This document shows positions 7,352 to 15,369 of a stretch of DNA of 28,617 nt, one piece after another; positions within the stretch are counted from its first letter, which is position 1; every line of letters begins with the position of its first letter. The stretch comes from Marinospirillum sp. (lineage in GTDB: Bacteria; Pseudomonadota; Gammaproteobacteria; Pseudomonadales; Halomonadaceae), in the NCBI GenBank assembly GCA_007119985.1, contig SKOQ01000074.1, forward strand, positions 1 through 28,617, given 5' to 3'. The notes beneath the pieces are model-generated. The model had not been told where the DNA came from. It searched no databases and saw only the letters and a list, made by a program, of their open reading frames with translations. The position numbers and the translations under genes were made by a program.

Positions 7352-8538
7352 TGAAACGCGTTGCTCTGCTCGGTGCGACTGGCTCGATTGGTGAATCCAG
7401 TCTGGATGTGATACGACGCCATCCAGATCGCTATCAGGTTTTTGGCGTCAGTGGACATCAGCGCTTGGATCGCTTGCTGGAGATCTGTCTTGCAACGCGC
7501 CCTGAGATCGCTGTGGTGCCGGAGGCTTCAGCCCTTGGCTTTCAGCAGCGCCTACGTGCGGCAGGCCTCCCCACGCAAGTTCTCGCAGGAGAGGCTGGGC
7601 TGATCCAGTTGGCCGAGCAGCCAGAAGTCAACTGCGTGATCGCGGCGATTGTCGGTGCGGCTGGGCTCCTCCCCACACTGGCCGCGGTTGAGCAAGGCAA
7701 GCAGGTTTTACTGGCCAATAAAGAAGCCCTGGTGATGTCGGGTGCCCTTTTTATGGATCGCGCACGGCATTCAGGAGCGCAACTCCTGCCACTGGATTCT
7801 GAGCACAATGCCATTTTCCAGTGTCTGCCTCACCAGTGGGGAGAAACGCCACTGATCGAGCAGGGCATCACTCAGTTGCTACTCACCGCCTCTGGTGGCC
7901 CATTTCGCGGCTGGTCACGGGAACAGCTGCAATCCGTGACCCCAGAGCAGGCTGTCGCACACCCCAACTGGTCGATGGGCCAAAAGATTTCCGTGGATTC
8001 CGCTACCTTGATGAACAAGGGGCTGGAGCTGATTGAGGCCTGCTGGCTATTTGATTTGCCGCAGGAGCAGATCGAGGTGGTGGTGCATCCGCAAAGCATT
8101 ATTCATTCAATGGTGCGCTATGCCGATGGCAGTGTGCTGGCGCAGATGGGGCAGCCAGATATGCGCACGCCCATTGCCCATGCCTTGGCTTGGCCAGAGC
8201 GCATTGCATCAGGCGTGGCACCTTTGGATTTCATGCACCTCAGCCAGCTGGCGTTTCAAGCACCCGATCATCAGGCTTTTCCCTGCCTACAACTGGCGCG
8301 TCAGGCCATGAGCGCTGGCGGCACGGCACCTGCGATTTTGAATGCCGCGAACGAAGTGGCTGTGGACGCTTTTCTCGCGCGCCAGATCCCTTTTCTGGCC
8401 ATTCCTGAACTAGTTGAACGAACTCTTGAAGCCTCATCTCTCCAAGCAGCAAACGATTTAGCGGTTTTATTGTCAGAAGATCGTCAAGCCCGCCAGCGCG
8501 CTGAACGGCTCATTCCGCATCTATCATCCACCTCGTGA
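7351..8538 (+). CDS. dxr: 1-deoxy-D-xylulose 5-phosphate reductoisomerase
   Basis: The 395-residue enzyme (E. coli Dxr has 398) converts DXP to MEP with NADPH, the committed step of the MEP isoprenoid pathway that feeds UppS encoded two genes upstream. The nucleotide-binding GATGSIG is at residues 8-14, LANKE at 121-125, and metal/substrate residues D149, E151 and E226 lie in LDSEHNA and MNKGLE. The conserved HPQSIIHSM segment follows. The start is GTG at 7351, overlapping the cdsA stop by one base. No strong ribosome-binding site is needed if it is coupled, although a run of five G precedes it. This is the target class of fosmidomycin. Confidence 0.98.
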   Translation: MKRVALLGATGSIGESSLDVIRRHPDRYQVFGVSGHQRLDRLLEICLATRPEIAVVPEASALGFQQRLRAAGLPTQVLAGEAGLIQLAEQPEVNCVIAAIVGAAGLLPTLAAVEQGKQVLLANKEALVMSGALFMDRARHSGAQLLPLDSEHNAIFQCLPHQWGETPLIEQGITQLLLTASGGPFRGWSREQLQSVTPEQAVAHPNWSMGQKISVDSATLMNKGLELIEACWLFDLPQEQIEVVVHPQSIIHSMVRYADGSVLAQMGQPDMRTPIAHALAWPERIASGVAPLDFMHLSQLAFQAPDHQAFPCLQLARQAMSAGGTAPAILNAANEVAVDAFLARQIPFLAIPELVERTLEASSLQAANDLAVLLSEDRQARQRAERLIPHLSSTS

Positions 8539-8554
8539 CTGAATAGCGAAGCCT

Positions 8555-9910
8555 ATGGAATTCATACAAACACTTGCCGCGTTAGCTGTCACCCTTGGGG
8601 TATTGATTACCTTTCATGAATACGGCCATTACTGGGTCGCCCGCCGCTGTGGTGTGAAGGTCCTGCGCTTCTCGGTCGGTTTTGGCCGACCCCTCTTGCG
8701 CTGGCACAATAAAGAAGGCACTGAGTTTGTCCTCGCGGCGATTCCGCTGGGCGGCTATGTCAAAATGCTCGATGAACGTGAAGGCGATGTTCCACCTGAG
8801 CTGGTCGAGCAGTCTTTTAACCGCAAAACGGTTGGACAGCGCTTTGCGATTGTCGCTGCCGGTCCGCTGGCGAATTTTCTGCTCGCGATTGTTGCCTACT
8901 GGCTGGTCTTTGTCATTGGCACTCAGGTTGTCGCTCCGATAGTCGGCCAGGTGGAAGCCGAATCCCCCGCAGCCATCGCCGGCTTGCAGGCAGGTGATGA
9001 ACTCATCAGTATTGACGGCCGCGCGACACCAGGTTGGCAGGCGGTCGGTCTGGCTTTGCTCAGCCGTATGGGAGAAAGCCGAGATCTCTCCATTCAGGTG
9101 CAAGACGAGTGGGGTCAACAACGCCAGCTGACTTTGACGTTGGATCGCTTTCTTGCGGGTCAAACCGATCCTGATCCTTTTACCAGCCTCGGCATTCGTC
9201 CATGGCGGCCCGAAGTCCAACCCATTCTCGACACGATTCAAGCTGGGGGAGCCGCCGCCCAAGCCGGATTACGCCCTGGCGACCGGATTCTCCAGGTCAA
9301 CCATCAGCCGATTGCCAGCTGGAGTGAGCTAGTCGACTGGCTACAAGGCCACCCTGAGACCGCACTGACACTGAGACTCGAACGTGATGGACAGGAGCAG
9401 GAACGGGTGATCATTCCTGCAGCACGCCAGTTAGAATCAGGGCAGCAGATCGGCTTTATCGGTGCAGGAGTACAGATGCCGAGCTGGCCAGAAGAACTCC
9501 TGCGCGAGCAGCGCTTCGGTCCTCTAGAAGCCAGTTGGCGCGCAGTGCAGAAAACAGGCGAGATGAGTCAGCTCACACTGGTCTCCATCGGCAAGATGAT
9601 CTCCGGCCTGATTAGCCCGACCAATCTCTCCGGCCCGATCACCATTGCTCGCGTCGCCAATGATTCCGTCAAATCAGGCTGGGAAAGCTTTATCACCTTT
9701 CTTGCTTATGTCAGCATTAGCCTAGCGATTCTGAATCTACTACCGATCCCCGTCTTAGATGGTGGTCATTTACTTTTTTATGCGATAGAAGCCGTGCGCG
9801 GCAAACCTGTTTCAGAGCAGGCTCAGGCCGTAGCGACACGCTTTGGTCTTGCCATCCTCGGTAGCTTAATGCTGATGGCCTTTTATTTCGATTTACTGCG
9901 CCTTGGCTAG
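8555..9910 (+). CDS. rseP: Site-2 intramembrane metalloprotease RseP (sigma-E regulator)
   Basis: The 451-residue protein (E. coli RseP has 450) cleaves the anti-sigma factor RseA within the membrane, releasing sigma-E under envelope stress, and clears signal-peptide remnants. The zinc site is visible as HEYGH at residues 21-25 in the first membrane helix and the aspartate of PVLDGG at 402, the same number as in E. coli. Two periplasmic PDZ domains lie between, with GLQAGDELISIDG and GLRPGDRILQVN as their carboxylate-binding starts. The C-terminus is again transmembrane. The gap after dxr is 16 bases and the ribosome-binding site is weak (AGCGAAG). It precedes bamA, the main outer-membrane assembly factor, in the classical order. 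Confidence 0.98.
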   Translation: MEFIQTLAALAVTLGVLITFHEYGHYWVARRCGVKVLRFSVGFGRPLLRWHNKEGTEFVLAAIPLGGYVKMLDEREGDVPPELVEQSFNRKTVGQRFAIVAAGPLANFLLAIVAYWLVFVIGTQVVAPIVGQVEAESPAAIAGLQAGDELISIDGRATPGWQAVGLALLSRMGESRDLSIQVQDEWGQQRQLTLTLDRFLAGQTDPDPFTSLGIRPWRPEVQPILDTIQAGGAAAQAGLRPGDRILQVNHQPIASWSELVDWLQGHPETALTLRLERDGQEQERVIIPAARQLESGQQIGFIGAGVQMPSWPEELLREQRFGPLEASWRAVQKTGEMSQLTLVSIGKMISGLISPTNLSGPITIARVANDSVKSGWESFITFLAYVSISLAILNLLPIPVLDGGHLLFYAIEAVRGKPVSEQAQAVATRFGLAILGSLMLMAFYFDLLRLG

Positions 9911-9928
9911 CCTGTCCAAGAGAAGAGA

Positions 9929-9954
9929 ACCCTTCCCTACTTGTAGGGCAGGGT
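9929..9954 (+). other. Hairpin between rseP and bamA
   Basis: ACCCT (9929-9933) and CCCTA (9935-9939) pair with TAGGG (9944-9948) and AGGGT (9950-9954) around CTTG, with one T/C mismatch, giving a 10-bp stem. No U-run follows, so it is more likely an mRNA processing, stability or pausing element than a terminator. It lies in a 132-base gap in which no convincing sigma-70 or sigma-E promoter was seen. Confidence 0.5.
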
Positions 9955-10042
9955 CGATATCATTTATTGTTGTCGACTTTCTTGCTGCACGTGGCTGGCC
10001 CAGTATGGGCTCATCAACATTTGAAGAGTGGAACCCTGTATT

Positions 10043-12373
10043 GTGATCTCAACAAAAAAAATCGCTGCATTACTACTCTGTTGTTTACTTGGTCTTTCAA
10101 GCGCAGCGGCAGAAGAAAGCTTCCATATCAATGACTTAAGGCTTGAAGGCCTACAGCGCGTCTCACCGGGTAGCGTCTTTGCCGAGCTTGATTTGATGAG
10201 TGTTGATCAAATCTCACGCGCCGATATCACCCGCCTCTCTAAACAGCTCTACGCCACTGGCTTATTCGATGATCTGGCATTTTATGAGCAGGACGGCCTG
10301 CTGATTCTGCGCGTCACCGAGCGCCCGACGCTGCAAAGCTTAGAAATCACTGGCAACCAGAAGGTATCCAGCGACGATCTGCGTCAGGGTCTCTCCCAAG
10401 CTGGCTTGGAGACTGGACAGATTTTCCAGCGCTCAACGCTTGAGCAGATCAATCTGGAATTGCAACGGATGTACCATGCGCAAGGCCGCTATACTGCGAG
10501 CATCACTAGTCGTGTAGAAGAGCTTCCTCGGAATCAGGTCCGCGTTCATCTAGAGATCAATGAAGGCAGCGTGGCCACCATTCAGCGGATCAATATCGTT
10601 GGGAATCAAGCCTTTGATGATGCCACTTTGCTGGGTCGAATGGAGCTGAAAGAAGATCGCGGCTGGACACTCATGTCTTCTGCCGATCAGTATTCGCGCG
10701 AAAAACTCAACGGCGATCTTGAGCGCCTGCGCTCCTGGTATCTAGATCGCGGCTATCTGCGCTTTAACATTGAATCCACCCAAGTCAGCATCAGCCCAGA
10801 TAAGCAACATATCTACATCACCATCAACGTCCATGAAGGTGAGCCTTACACCATTAGCGAAGTCGAACTAGCAGGGAACTTGATTCTCGAAGAAGATCAG
10901 CTGCGCCCGTTGATTCGAACGCAGGTGGGACAGCCCTTCTCTCGCAGCGCCATGACTGGCTCGACAGACGCCTTGCGCAGCCGTCTCAGCGGGGAGGGCT
11001 ATACTTTTGCCGATATCAATGCACAACCTGTCATTGATGATGAACAGCTTGAAGTAAAGCTGGTTTATCAAGTTCAGCCAGGCCGCAGAATGTATGTTCG
11101 CCGCATTCAGTTTAGAGGCAACACCTCAACTCAAGACGAAGTGCTGCGCCGTGAAATGCTACAAATGGAAGGTGCCTCGGCCAACAGTGATCTGATTGAT
11201 GCCTCACGCGCACGCTTAGAGCGTCTTGGCTTCTTTAGTCAGGTCAGTGTCGATCTGCGTCCTGTTCCCGGCAGCGAAGACCTCCTTGATATCACCTATA
11301 GCGTTGAAGAACAGCCTTCCGGCTCGATCCAAGCCAGCATTGGTTATTCGCAAAACAGCGGTATTGTTTATGGTGCCTCTATCTCTCAGCGTAACTTCTT
11401 AGGAACGGGTAATACGGTCAGCATGTCGGCCAATAAGAGTGATTTTAGAACCAGCTACAACTTCTCTTACCTCAACCCCTACTACACGATTGATGGCGTC
11501 TCGCGCGGTTTTAACCTCTTCTATCGCGAAACCGACTTTGGTGAGATGGATGTGACCCGCTTTGCGACCGATGCCTATGGCGCCAATGTGACCTATGGCT
11601 ATCCTATTTCGCGCGATAGCCGCGTCAGTCTGTCCTTGGGCTTTGATCAAACGGATATCTATCTTGGCCGGCCGACCACACCTGAAATTCAAGAGTTCAC
11701 CGATGAATACGGGCTGAATTTTTTCAACTACAAGCTCACCGGTCGCTGGACTCAAAACCGCCTCAATCGCGGTGTTTTGCCTACCGCAGGTAGCTTTCAA
11801 CGTGTGAGCCTCGAAGTGGCAACACCCGGTTCTGATTACCAGTTCTATAAGCTCGATTACCGTGGGCAGCGCTTCTTCCCGATCGGCTCTGGTTGGTCGC
11901 TGAAACTGCGGACCGATCTAGGCTATGGTGGTGGTATTGGTAGCGATTACTCGCGCCTCCCCTTCTATGAACACTATTATGCAGGCGGCCTTGGCTCTGT
12001 GCGTGGCTACCGCTCCAATAGTTTGGGCTATCGTCCAGACAACACCACCAATGCGGCCTTTGGGGGTAACATTCTTCTTGAAGGCTCGGCCGAACTGATC
12101 TTCCCCTTGCCGTTCATTGAAGATCAACGTTCACTGCAAACCAGTTTCTTCATTGATGCCGGTGGTGTCTTTACGGATGAGTGCTATCAAGCCAGCCTTG
12201 AACAAGGCTGTGAAGACGGTATTTTATGGGATGAAATCCGCTATTCTGCGGGCGTGAGTTTAACTTGGATTACCGCGATTGGACCTCTCTCTTTTAGCTT
12301 GGCACGCCCGCTGAATGATGATGCCAATGATCGCACTGAGGTCTTCCAATTTTCTTTAGGGCAAACATTTTAA
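10043..12373 (+). CDS. bamA: Outer membrane protein assembly factor BamA
   Basis: The 776-residue Omp85-family protein inserts beta-barrel proteins into the outer membrane. A signal peptide (KK, hydrophobic core, AAA/EE cleavage near residue 23) is followed by five POTRA domains to about residue 415; LEGLQRVSPGSVF and RRIQFRGNTSTQDEVLRREM are typical POTRA starts. A C-terminal 16-strand barrel follows. The loop-6 motif VRGY lies in AGGLGSVRGYRSN, and the last residue is Phe as in barrel signals. The start is uncertain: GTG at 10043 gives a proper basic signal peptide, with GGA ten bases upstream, while GTG at 10028 adds five residues (MEPCI) and is less likely. It is somewhat shorter than E. 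coli BamA (810), mainly through shorter extracellular loops. Confidence 0.97.
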   Translation: MISTKKIAALLLCCLLGLSSAAAEESFHINDLRLEGLQRVSPGSVFAELDLMSVDQISRADITRLSKQLYATGLFDDLAFYEQDGLLILRVTERPTLQSLEITGNQKVSSDDLRQGLSQAGLETGQIFQRSTLEQINLELQRMYHAQGRYTASITSRVEELPRNQVRVHLEINEGSVATIQRINIVGNQAFDDATLLGRMELKEDRGWTLMSSADQYSREKLNGDLERLRSWYLDRGYLRFNIESTQVSISPDKQHIYITINVHEGEPYTISEVELAGNLILEEDQLRPLIRTQVGQPFSRSAMTGSTDALRSRLSGEGYTFADINAQPVIDDEQLEVKLVYQVQPGRRMYVRRIQFRGNTSTQDEVLRREMLQMEGASANSDLIDASRARLERLGFFSQVSVDLRPVPGSEDLLDITYSVEEQPSGSIQASIGYSQNSGIVYGASISQRNFLGTGNTVSMSANKSDFRTSYNFSYLNPYYTIDGVSRGFNLFYRETDFGEMDVTRFATDAYGANVTYGYPISRDSRVSLSLGFDQTDIYLGRPTTPEIQEFTDEYGLNFFNYKLTGRWTQNRLNRGVLPTAGSFQRVSLEVATPGSDYQFYKLDYRGQRFFPIGSGWSLKLRTDLGYGGGIGSDYSRLPFYEHYYAGGLGSVRGYRSNSLGYRPDNTTNAAFGGNILLEGSAELIFPLPFIEDQRSLQTSFFIDAGGVFTDECYQASLEQGCEDGILWDEIRYSAGVSLTWITAIGPLSFSLARPLNDDANDRTEVFQFSLGQTF

Positions 12374-12388
12374 TCGGTGACGCATTCA

Positions 12389-12420
12389 GGGGCTGAGGAA
12401 GGCGCATTGATCTCAGCTCC
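12389..12420 (+). other. Hairpin between bamA and ompH
   Basis: GGGGCTGAG (12389-12397) pairs with CTCAGCTCC (12412-12420), nine pairs including one G-U, with a 14-base loop. It is followed by AAAAG, not a U-run. It sits in the 84-base spacer ahead of the ompH ribosome-binding site and might set differential mRNA stability between the bamA and ompH parts of the transcript. The function is inferred. Confidence 0.5.
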
Positions 12421-12457
12421 AAAAGTGCCAACCTTTCTTTGATTGAAGGAGTTAATT

Positions 12458-12979
12458 ATGAAACGCTTTTCACTATTACTGATTGTGGCCACTAGTCTCG
12501 TTTTTTCTTTGACCGCCTTAGCCGACCAGCCCGCCCGCGCTCAGCGCATTGCCGTACTCGATTGGCAGCAGGCCCTGATGAGCAGTGAGCAAGCTCGTGC
12601 AGACTTGCAAGCGGCAGAAGAGCGTTTGGGTCAAGATCAAAACCGCGCGCGTCAACTGCGCGAAGAAGCCAATGCACTGCAAGAGCGGATGCAGCGCGAT
12701 GGCGATATTATGAGCAGCGATGAGCGCCGCCGCCTGAACCAAGAAATCGAGCAAAAAGCACAAGAGTTCCAGTTCCTAATGACGCGTCTGCAGCGTCAAC
12801 AGCAAGAGCTACAGCAAGAGATCGTTGAACGGCACCGTCCTGCTTTAGAGCAGGCTGTCAATGAGCTGATTGAAGAACACCAGATTGATGTGCTGCTGGA
12901 TCGTCAAGCTGTAGCCTTTGTTCGTCCTCAGTATGACCTGACTCCTGCTGTAGCTGAAAAGCTCAACGCAGCGCAATAA
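12458..12979 (+). CDS. skp: Periplasmic chaperone Skp/OmpH
   Basis: The 173-residue precursor has a signal peptide of about 22 residues (MKR, hydrophobic stretch, ALA cleavage). The mature part is a short beta segment (IAVLDWQQAL), a long highly charged Q/E/R-rich coiled coil over roughly residues 50-125, and a closing beta segment (IDVLLDRQAVAFV). That is the jellyfish-like trimer subunit that holds unfolded outer-membrane proteins. It lies directly between bamA and lpxD as in the family. The ATG at 12458 is set by AAGGAG at 12446-12451; the frame starting at TTG 12443 would contain the ribosome-binding site and is rejected. Confidence 0.96.
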   Translation: MKRFSLLLIVATSLVFSLTALADQPARAQRIAVLDWQQALMSSEQARADLQAAEERLGQDQNRARQLREEANALQERMQRDGDIMSSDERRRLNQEIEQKAQEFQFLMTRLQRQQQELQQEIVERHRPALEQAVNELIEEHQIDVLLDRQAVAFVRPQYDLTPAVAEKLNAAQ

Positions 12980-12990
12980 GAGAGAAAAGT

Positions 12991-14028
12991 ATGTCCATCA
13001 CTCTGGCGCAGATTGCACAACAACTGGATGCTGAGCTACGCGGCCAAGCTGATCAACAGATCACAGGCTTAGCTGGCTTAGCAGAAGCACAAGCCGACCA
13101 ACTGAGTTTTTTGAGCAACCCCAAATATGCACCTCTGCTCAAGACGACCCAAGCTGGTGCCGTACTGGTGCACCCAAAACAAGCCGATCAAGTTCAAGGC
13201 AATGCGTTGATTGTGCCGAATCCCTATTTGGCTTTTGCACGCTTGACCCATCTTTTTGATGACCCTGCACCGGCTCAGGCAGAGCGCCATCCCAGTGCGG
13301 TGATTCATCCTGATGCCCAGCTGCATCCCAGTGTGAGCGTTGGCCCTCACGCTATTATTGAAGCAGGCTGTGTGATCGAGGCTGGGTGCATGATTGGCGC
13401 GCAAAGCTTTATTGATCGTGATTGTGTCATCGGTGCAGGCACAAAAATCTACCCTAGAGTGACACTTTATCGTCGTTCTCAGCTGGGGAAAAATTGTATC
13501 CTTCACTCAGGTGCTGTCATCGGTGCCGATGGCTTTGGTTTTGCACCAGATGGACAGGGTGGCTGGGAGAAAATCGCTCAGTTGGGGCGGGCCATTTTGG
13601 GTGATGAAGTTGAGGTCGGTGCCAATTCAACGATTGATCGCGGTGCGCTCGGCGATACAGTGATTGGCGATCAGGTGAAGATCGATAATCACGTCATGAT
13701 TGCTCATAATGTGCAGGTCGGCAAAGGCACCGCCATGGCAGCCTTTGTCGGCATCTCGGGTTCCACCAAGATAGGCGCCCACTGCCTGCTCGGTGGCAGC
13801 TCTGGCTATGCAGGTCATATCAGCATCTGTGATCACGTGCAGATTACCGGTATGGGTATGGTCACTGGCTCCATTACTGAGCCTGGCACCTACTCATCAG
13901 GCACGGGGCTGCTCCCTAGTCAGCATTGGCGCAAAAGTGCCGTGCGCTTTCGTCAGCTTGATGATTTGCACCACAAGGTACGTGAGTTAGAAAAGAAGTG
14001 TCAGTCTGGGCCTTCTGCATCTGAATAA
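12991..14028 (+). CDS. lpxD: UDP-3-O-(3-hydroxyacyl)glucosamine N-acyltransferase
   Basis: The 345-residue enzyme (E. coli LpxD has 341) adds the second hydroxyacyl chain in lipid A synthesis, from acyl-ACP. The N-terminal uridine-binding domain occupies about residues 1-100. A left-handed beta-helix of hexapeptide repeats follows, seen as runs such as VIGAGTKI and IGDQVKIDN. The catalytic His is at residue 239 in MIAHNV, the same number as in E. coli. The C-terminal helix is charged. The ribosome-binding site is a weak purine run (AGAGAGAAAAG). It follows skp after 11 bases. Confidence 0.98.
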   Translation: MSITLAQIAQQLDAELRGQADQQITGLAGLAEAQADQLSFLSNPKYAPLLKTTQAGAVLVHPKQADQVQGNALIVPNPYLAFARLTHLFDDPAPAQAERHPSAVIHPDAQLHPSVSVGPHAIIEAGCVIEAGCMIGAQSFIDRDCVIGAGTKIYPRVTLYRRSQLGKNCILHSGAVIGADGFGFAPDGQGGWEKIAQLGRAILGDEVEVGANSTIDRGALGDTVIGDQVKIDNHVMIAHNVQVGKGTAMAAFVGISGSTKIGAHCLLGGSSGYAGHISICDHVQITGMGMVTGSITEPGTYSSGTGLLPSQHWRKSAVRFRQLDDLHHKVRELEKKCQSGPSASE

Positions 14029-14030
14029 CA

Positions 14031-14135
14031 GATCACTTTGCAGGGTGATCAGATTCAGCAGGCCATATCACCGCTTCGATCTGGACTGAAGCGGTGCAAT
14101 AAAACGCAACTAAAAAATAGCCCAGCCCACTGGGC
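14031..14135 (+). other. Three tandem hairpins between lpxD and fabZ
   Basis: The 130-base spacer holds three separate inverted repeats. GATCAC (14031-14036) pairs with GTGATC (14045-14050). CACCGCTTC (14069-14077) pairs perfectly with GAAGCGGTG (14088-14096) over a 10-base loop. GCCCA (14120-14124) pairs with TGGGC (14131-14135). The middle one is terminator-strength but is followed by CAATAAAA, not a U-run. No promoter was recognised. They may control relative levels of LpxD and FabZ by mRNA processing or pausing. Only the repeats are seen directly. Confidence 0.55.
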
Positions 14136-14158
14136 CCATACACAGAGGCAGAAGATCC

Positions 14159-14599
14159 ATGGTTATGGATATCAACGAAATCAAGAATTATCTTCCCCAC
14201 CGCTACCCTTTTTTACTGGTAGATCGTGTGACCGAGATGGAGCTAGGTCAATCGATTGTGGCTTACAAGAACATTACGGTGAATGAGCCCTACTTCCTTG
14301 GCCATTTTCCTGATCACCCCATCTTCCCTGGTGTGCTGATTATCGAAGCCATGGCGCAAGCGGCGGGCATTCTTGGCTTCAAAACAGTGAACAAGCTGCC
14401 TAAAGACGGCCATCTTTATTACTTTGTTGGCAGTGAAAAAACACGCTTCAAGCGCCCTGTAGTACCAGGAGATCGCCTGACTCTAGAAGCTAAAGTCTTG
14501 CGTGAAAAACGCGGCATCTGGGTTTTTGCCTGCCGCTCCCATGTCGATGGCGAACTCGTCTGTGAAACCGAAATCACCTGTGCGGAGAAAAAGGTGTGA
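14159..14599 (+). CDS. fabZ: (3R)-hydroxyacyl-ACP dehydratase FabZ
   Basis: The 146-residue hot-dog-fold enzyme dehydrates 3-hydroxyacyl-ACP in fatty-acid elongation and competes with LpxA and LpxD for the same hydroxyacyl-ACP pool. The catalytic pair is H49 in GHFPDHPIFPG and E63 in IIEAMAQ. LPHRYPFLLVDRV near the N-terminus is diagnostic. The ATG at 14159 is preferred over the one at 14165 because GAGG at 14145-14148 is then 10 bases away. Its stop overlaps the lpxA GTG by four bases, so the two are likely coupled. Confidence 0.98.
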   Translation: MVMDINEIKNYLPHRYPFLLVDRVTEMELGQSIVAYKNITVNEPYFLGHFPDHPIFPGVLIIEAMAQAAGILGFKTVNKLPKDGHLYYFVGSEKTRFKRPVVPGDRLTLEAKVLREKRGIWVFACRSHVDGELVCETEITCAEKKV

Positions 14600-15369
14600 G
14601 CTTGATCCATCCTACTGCGCTGATTGATCCCAGCGCTCAGTTGGCGGAAGGCGTTGAAGTTGGGCCTTACTCGATTATCGGTGCTGATGTCGTCATTGGT
14701 GCTGGCACCCGAATTGGACCTCATGTCGTAATTCAGGGTCCCAGCGTGATTGGTGAGCGCAATCGCATTTTTCAGTTTGCGAGCATTGGTGAAGACTGCC
14801 AAGACAAGAAATACAAGGGCGAGCCAACGCGTCTCGAAGTCGGCGATGACAACATCTTCCGTGAAGGCGTCACTGTTCACCGAGGCACGGTTCAAGACCA
14901 AGGACTCACCCAGATTGGCAGCCGCAATCTGTTTATGGCCTATGCGCATGTCGCCCATGACTGTATCGTCGGCCATGATTGTATTCTCGCCAATCAAGCC
15001 ACGCTGGCTGGGCATGTCAGCGTCGGTGATGGTGCGATCCTCGGCGGCTTGTCTGCGGTACACCAGTTTAGCCGTGTTGGGGCTTATGCCATGTGCGGTG
15101 GCGGGTCGATTATCCTCAAGGATATTCCAGCCTATGCACTGGTCAGTGGCCACCCAGCCGAAACCCACGGGCTCAACTATGAAGGCATGAAGCGTCGTGG
15201 TGTCTCGAAAGAGGCCATGCAAGCCCTGCGCTCTGCCTACAAGGTGATCTTCCGTCAGGGCCTGCCATTACAGGAAGCCTTGGATCAGCTTGAGGCCGCA
15301 CCCCGCTTGCCAGAAGTGCAGCTATTTATCGATTCGATCAAAAACTCTCAGCGTGGCATCACGCGGTGA
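14596..15369 (+). CDS. lpxA: UDP-N-acetylglucosamine acyltransferase
   Basis: The 257-residue enzyme (E. coli LpxA has 262) catalyses the first step of lipid A synthesis, moving a 3-hydroxyacyl chain from ACP to UDP-GlcNAc. Hexapeptide repeats form the beta-helix from the N-terminus (IHPTALIDPSAQLAEG). The catalytic His is residue 121 in AHVAHDC. HRGTVQ and NQATLAGHVSVGD are conserved. The C-terminal helical domain begins near LNYEGMKRRG. Start GTG at 14596 overlaps the fabZ stop by four bases (GTGA), and the same overlap occurs with lpxB, so fabZ-lpxA-lpxB form a tight coupled trio. Confidence 0.98.
   Translation: MSLIHPTALIDPSAQLAEGVEVGPYSIIGADVVIGAGTRIGPHVVIQGPSVIGERNRIFQFASIGEDCQDKKYKGEPTRLEVGDDNIFREGVTVHRGTVQDQGLTQIGSRNLFMAYAHVAHDCIVGHDCILANQATLAGHVSVGDGAILGGLSAVHQFSRVGAYAMCGGGSIILKDIPAYALVSGHPAETHGLNYEGMKRRGVSKEAMQALRSAYKVIFRQGLPLQEALDQLEAAPRLPEVQLFIDSIKNSQRGITR

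Noticed and set aside
8582..9262. Open frame of 226 codons on the minus strand opposite rseP
   Set aside because: Antisense shadow of a gene with intact HEYGH and PDZ motifs; composition is not protein-like and no start signal is seen.
10875..10901. Sigma-E-like GGAACTT-N15-TCAGC
   Set aside because: It lies inside the bamA coding region, the -10 part is poor, and no gene starts nearby.
14419..15222. Open frame of 267 codons on the minus strand opposite fabZ/lpxA
   Set aside because: It is fully antisense to two certain genes, has no recognisable domain or ribosome-binding site, and arises from the repetitive beta-helix codon pattern of lpxA.
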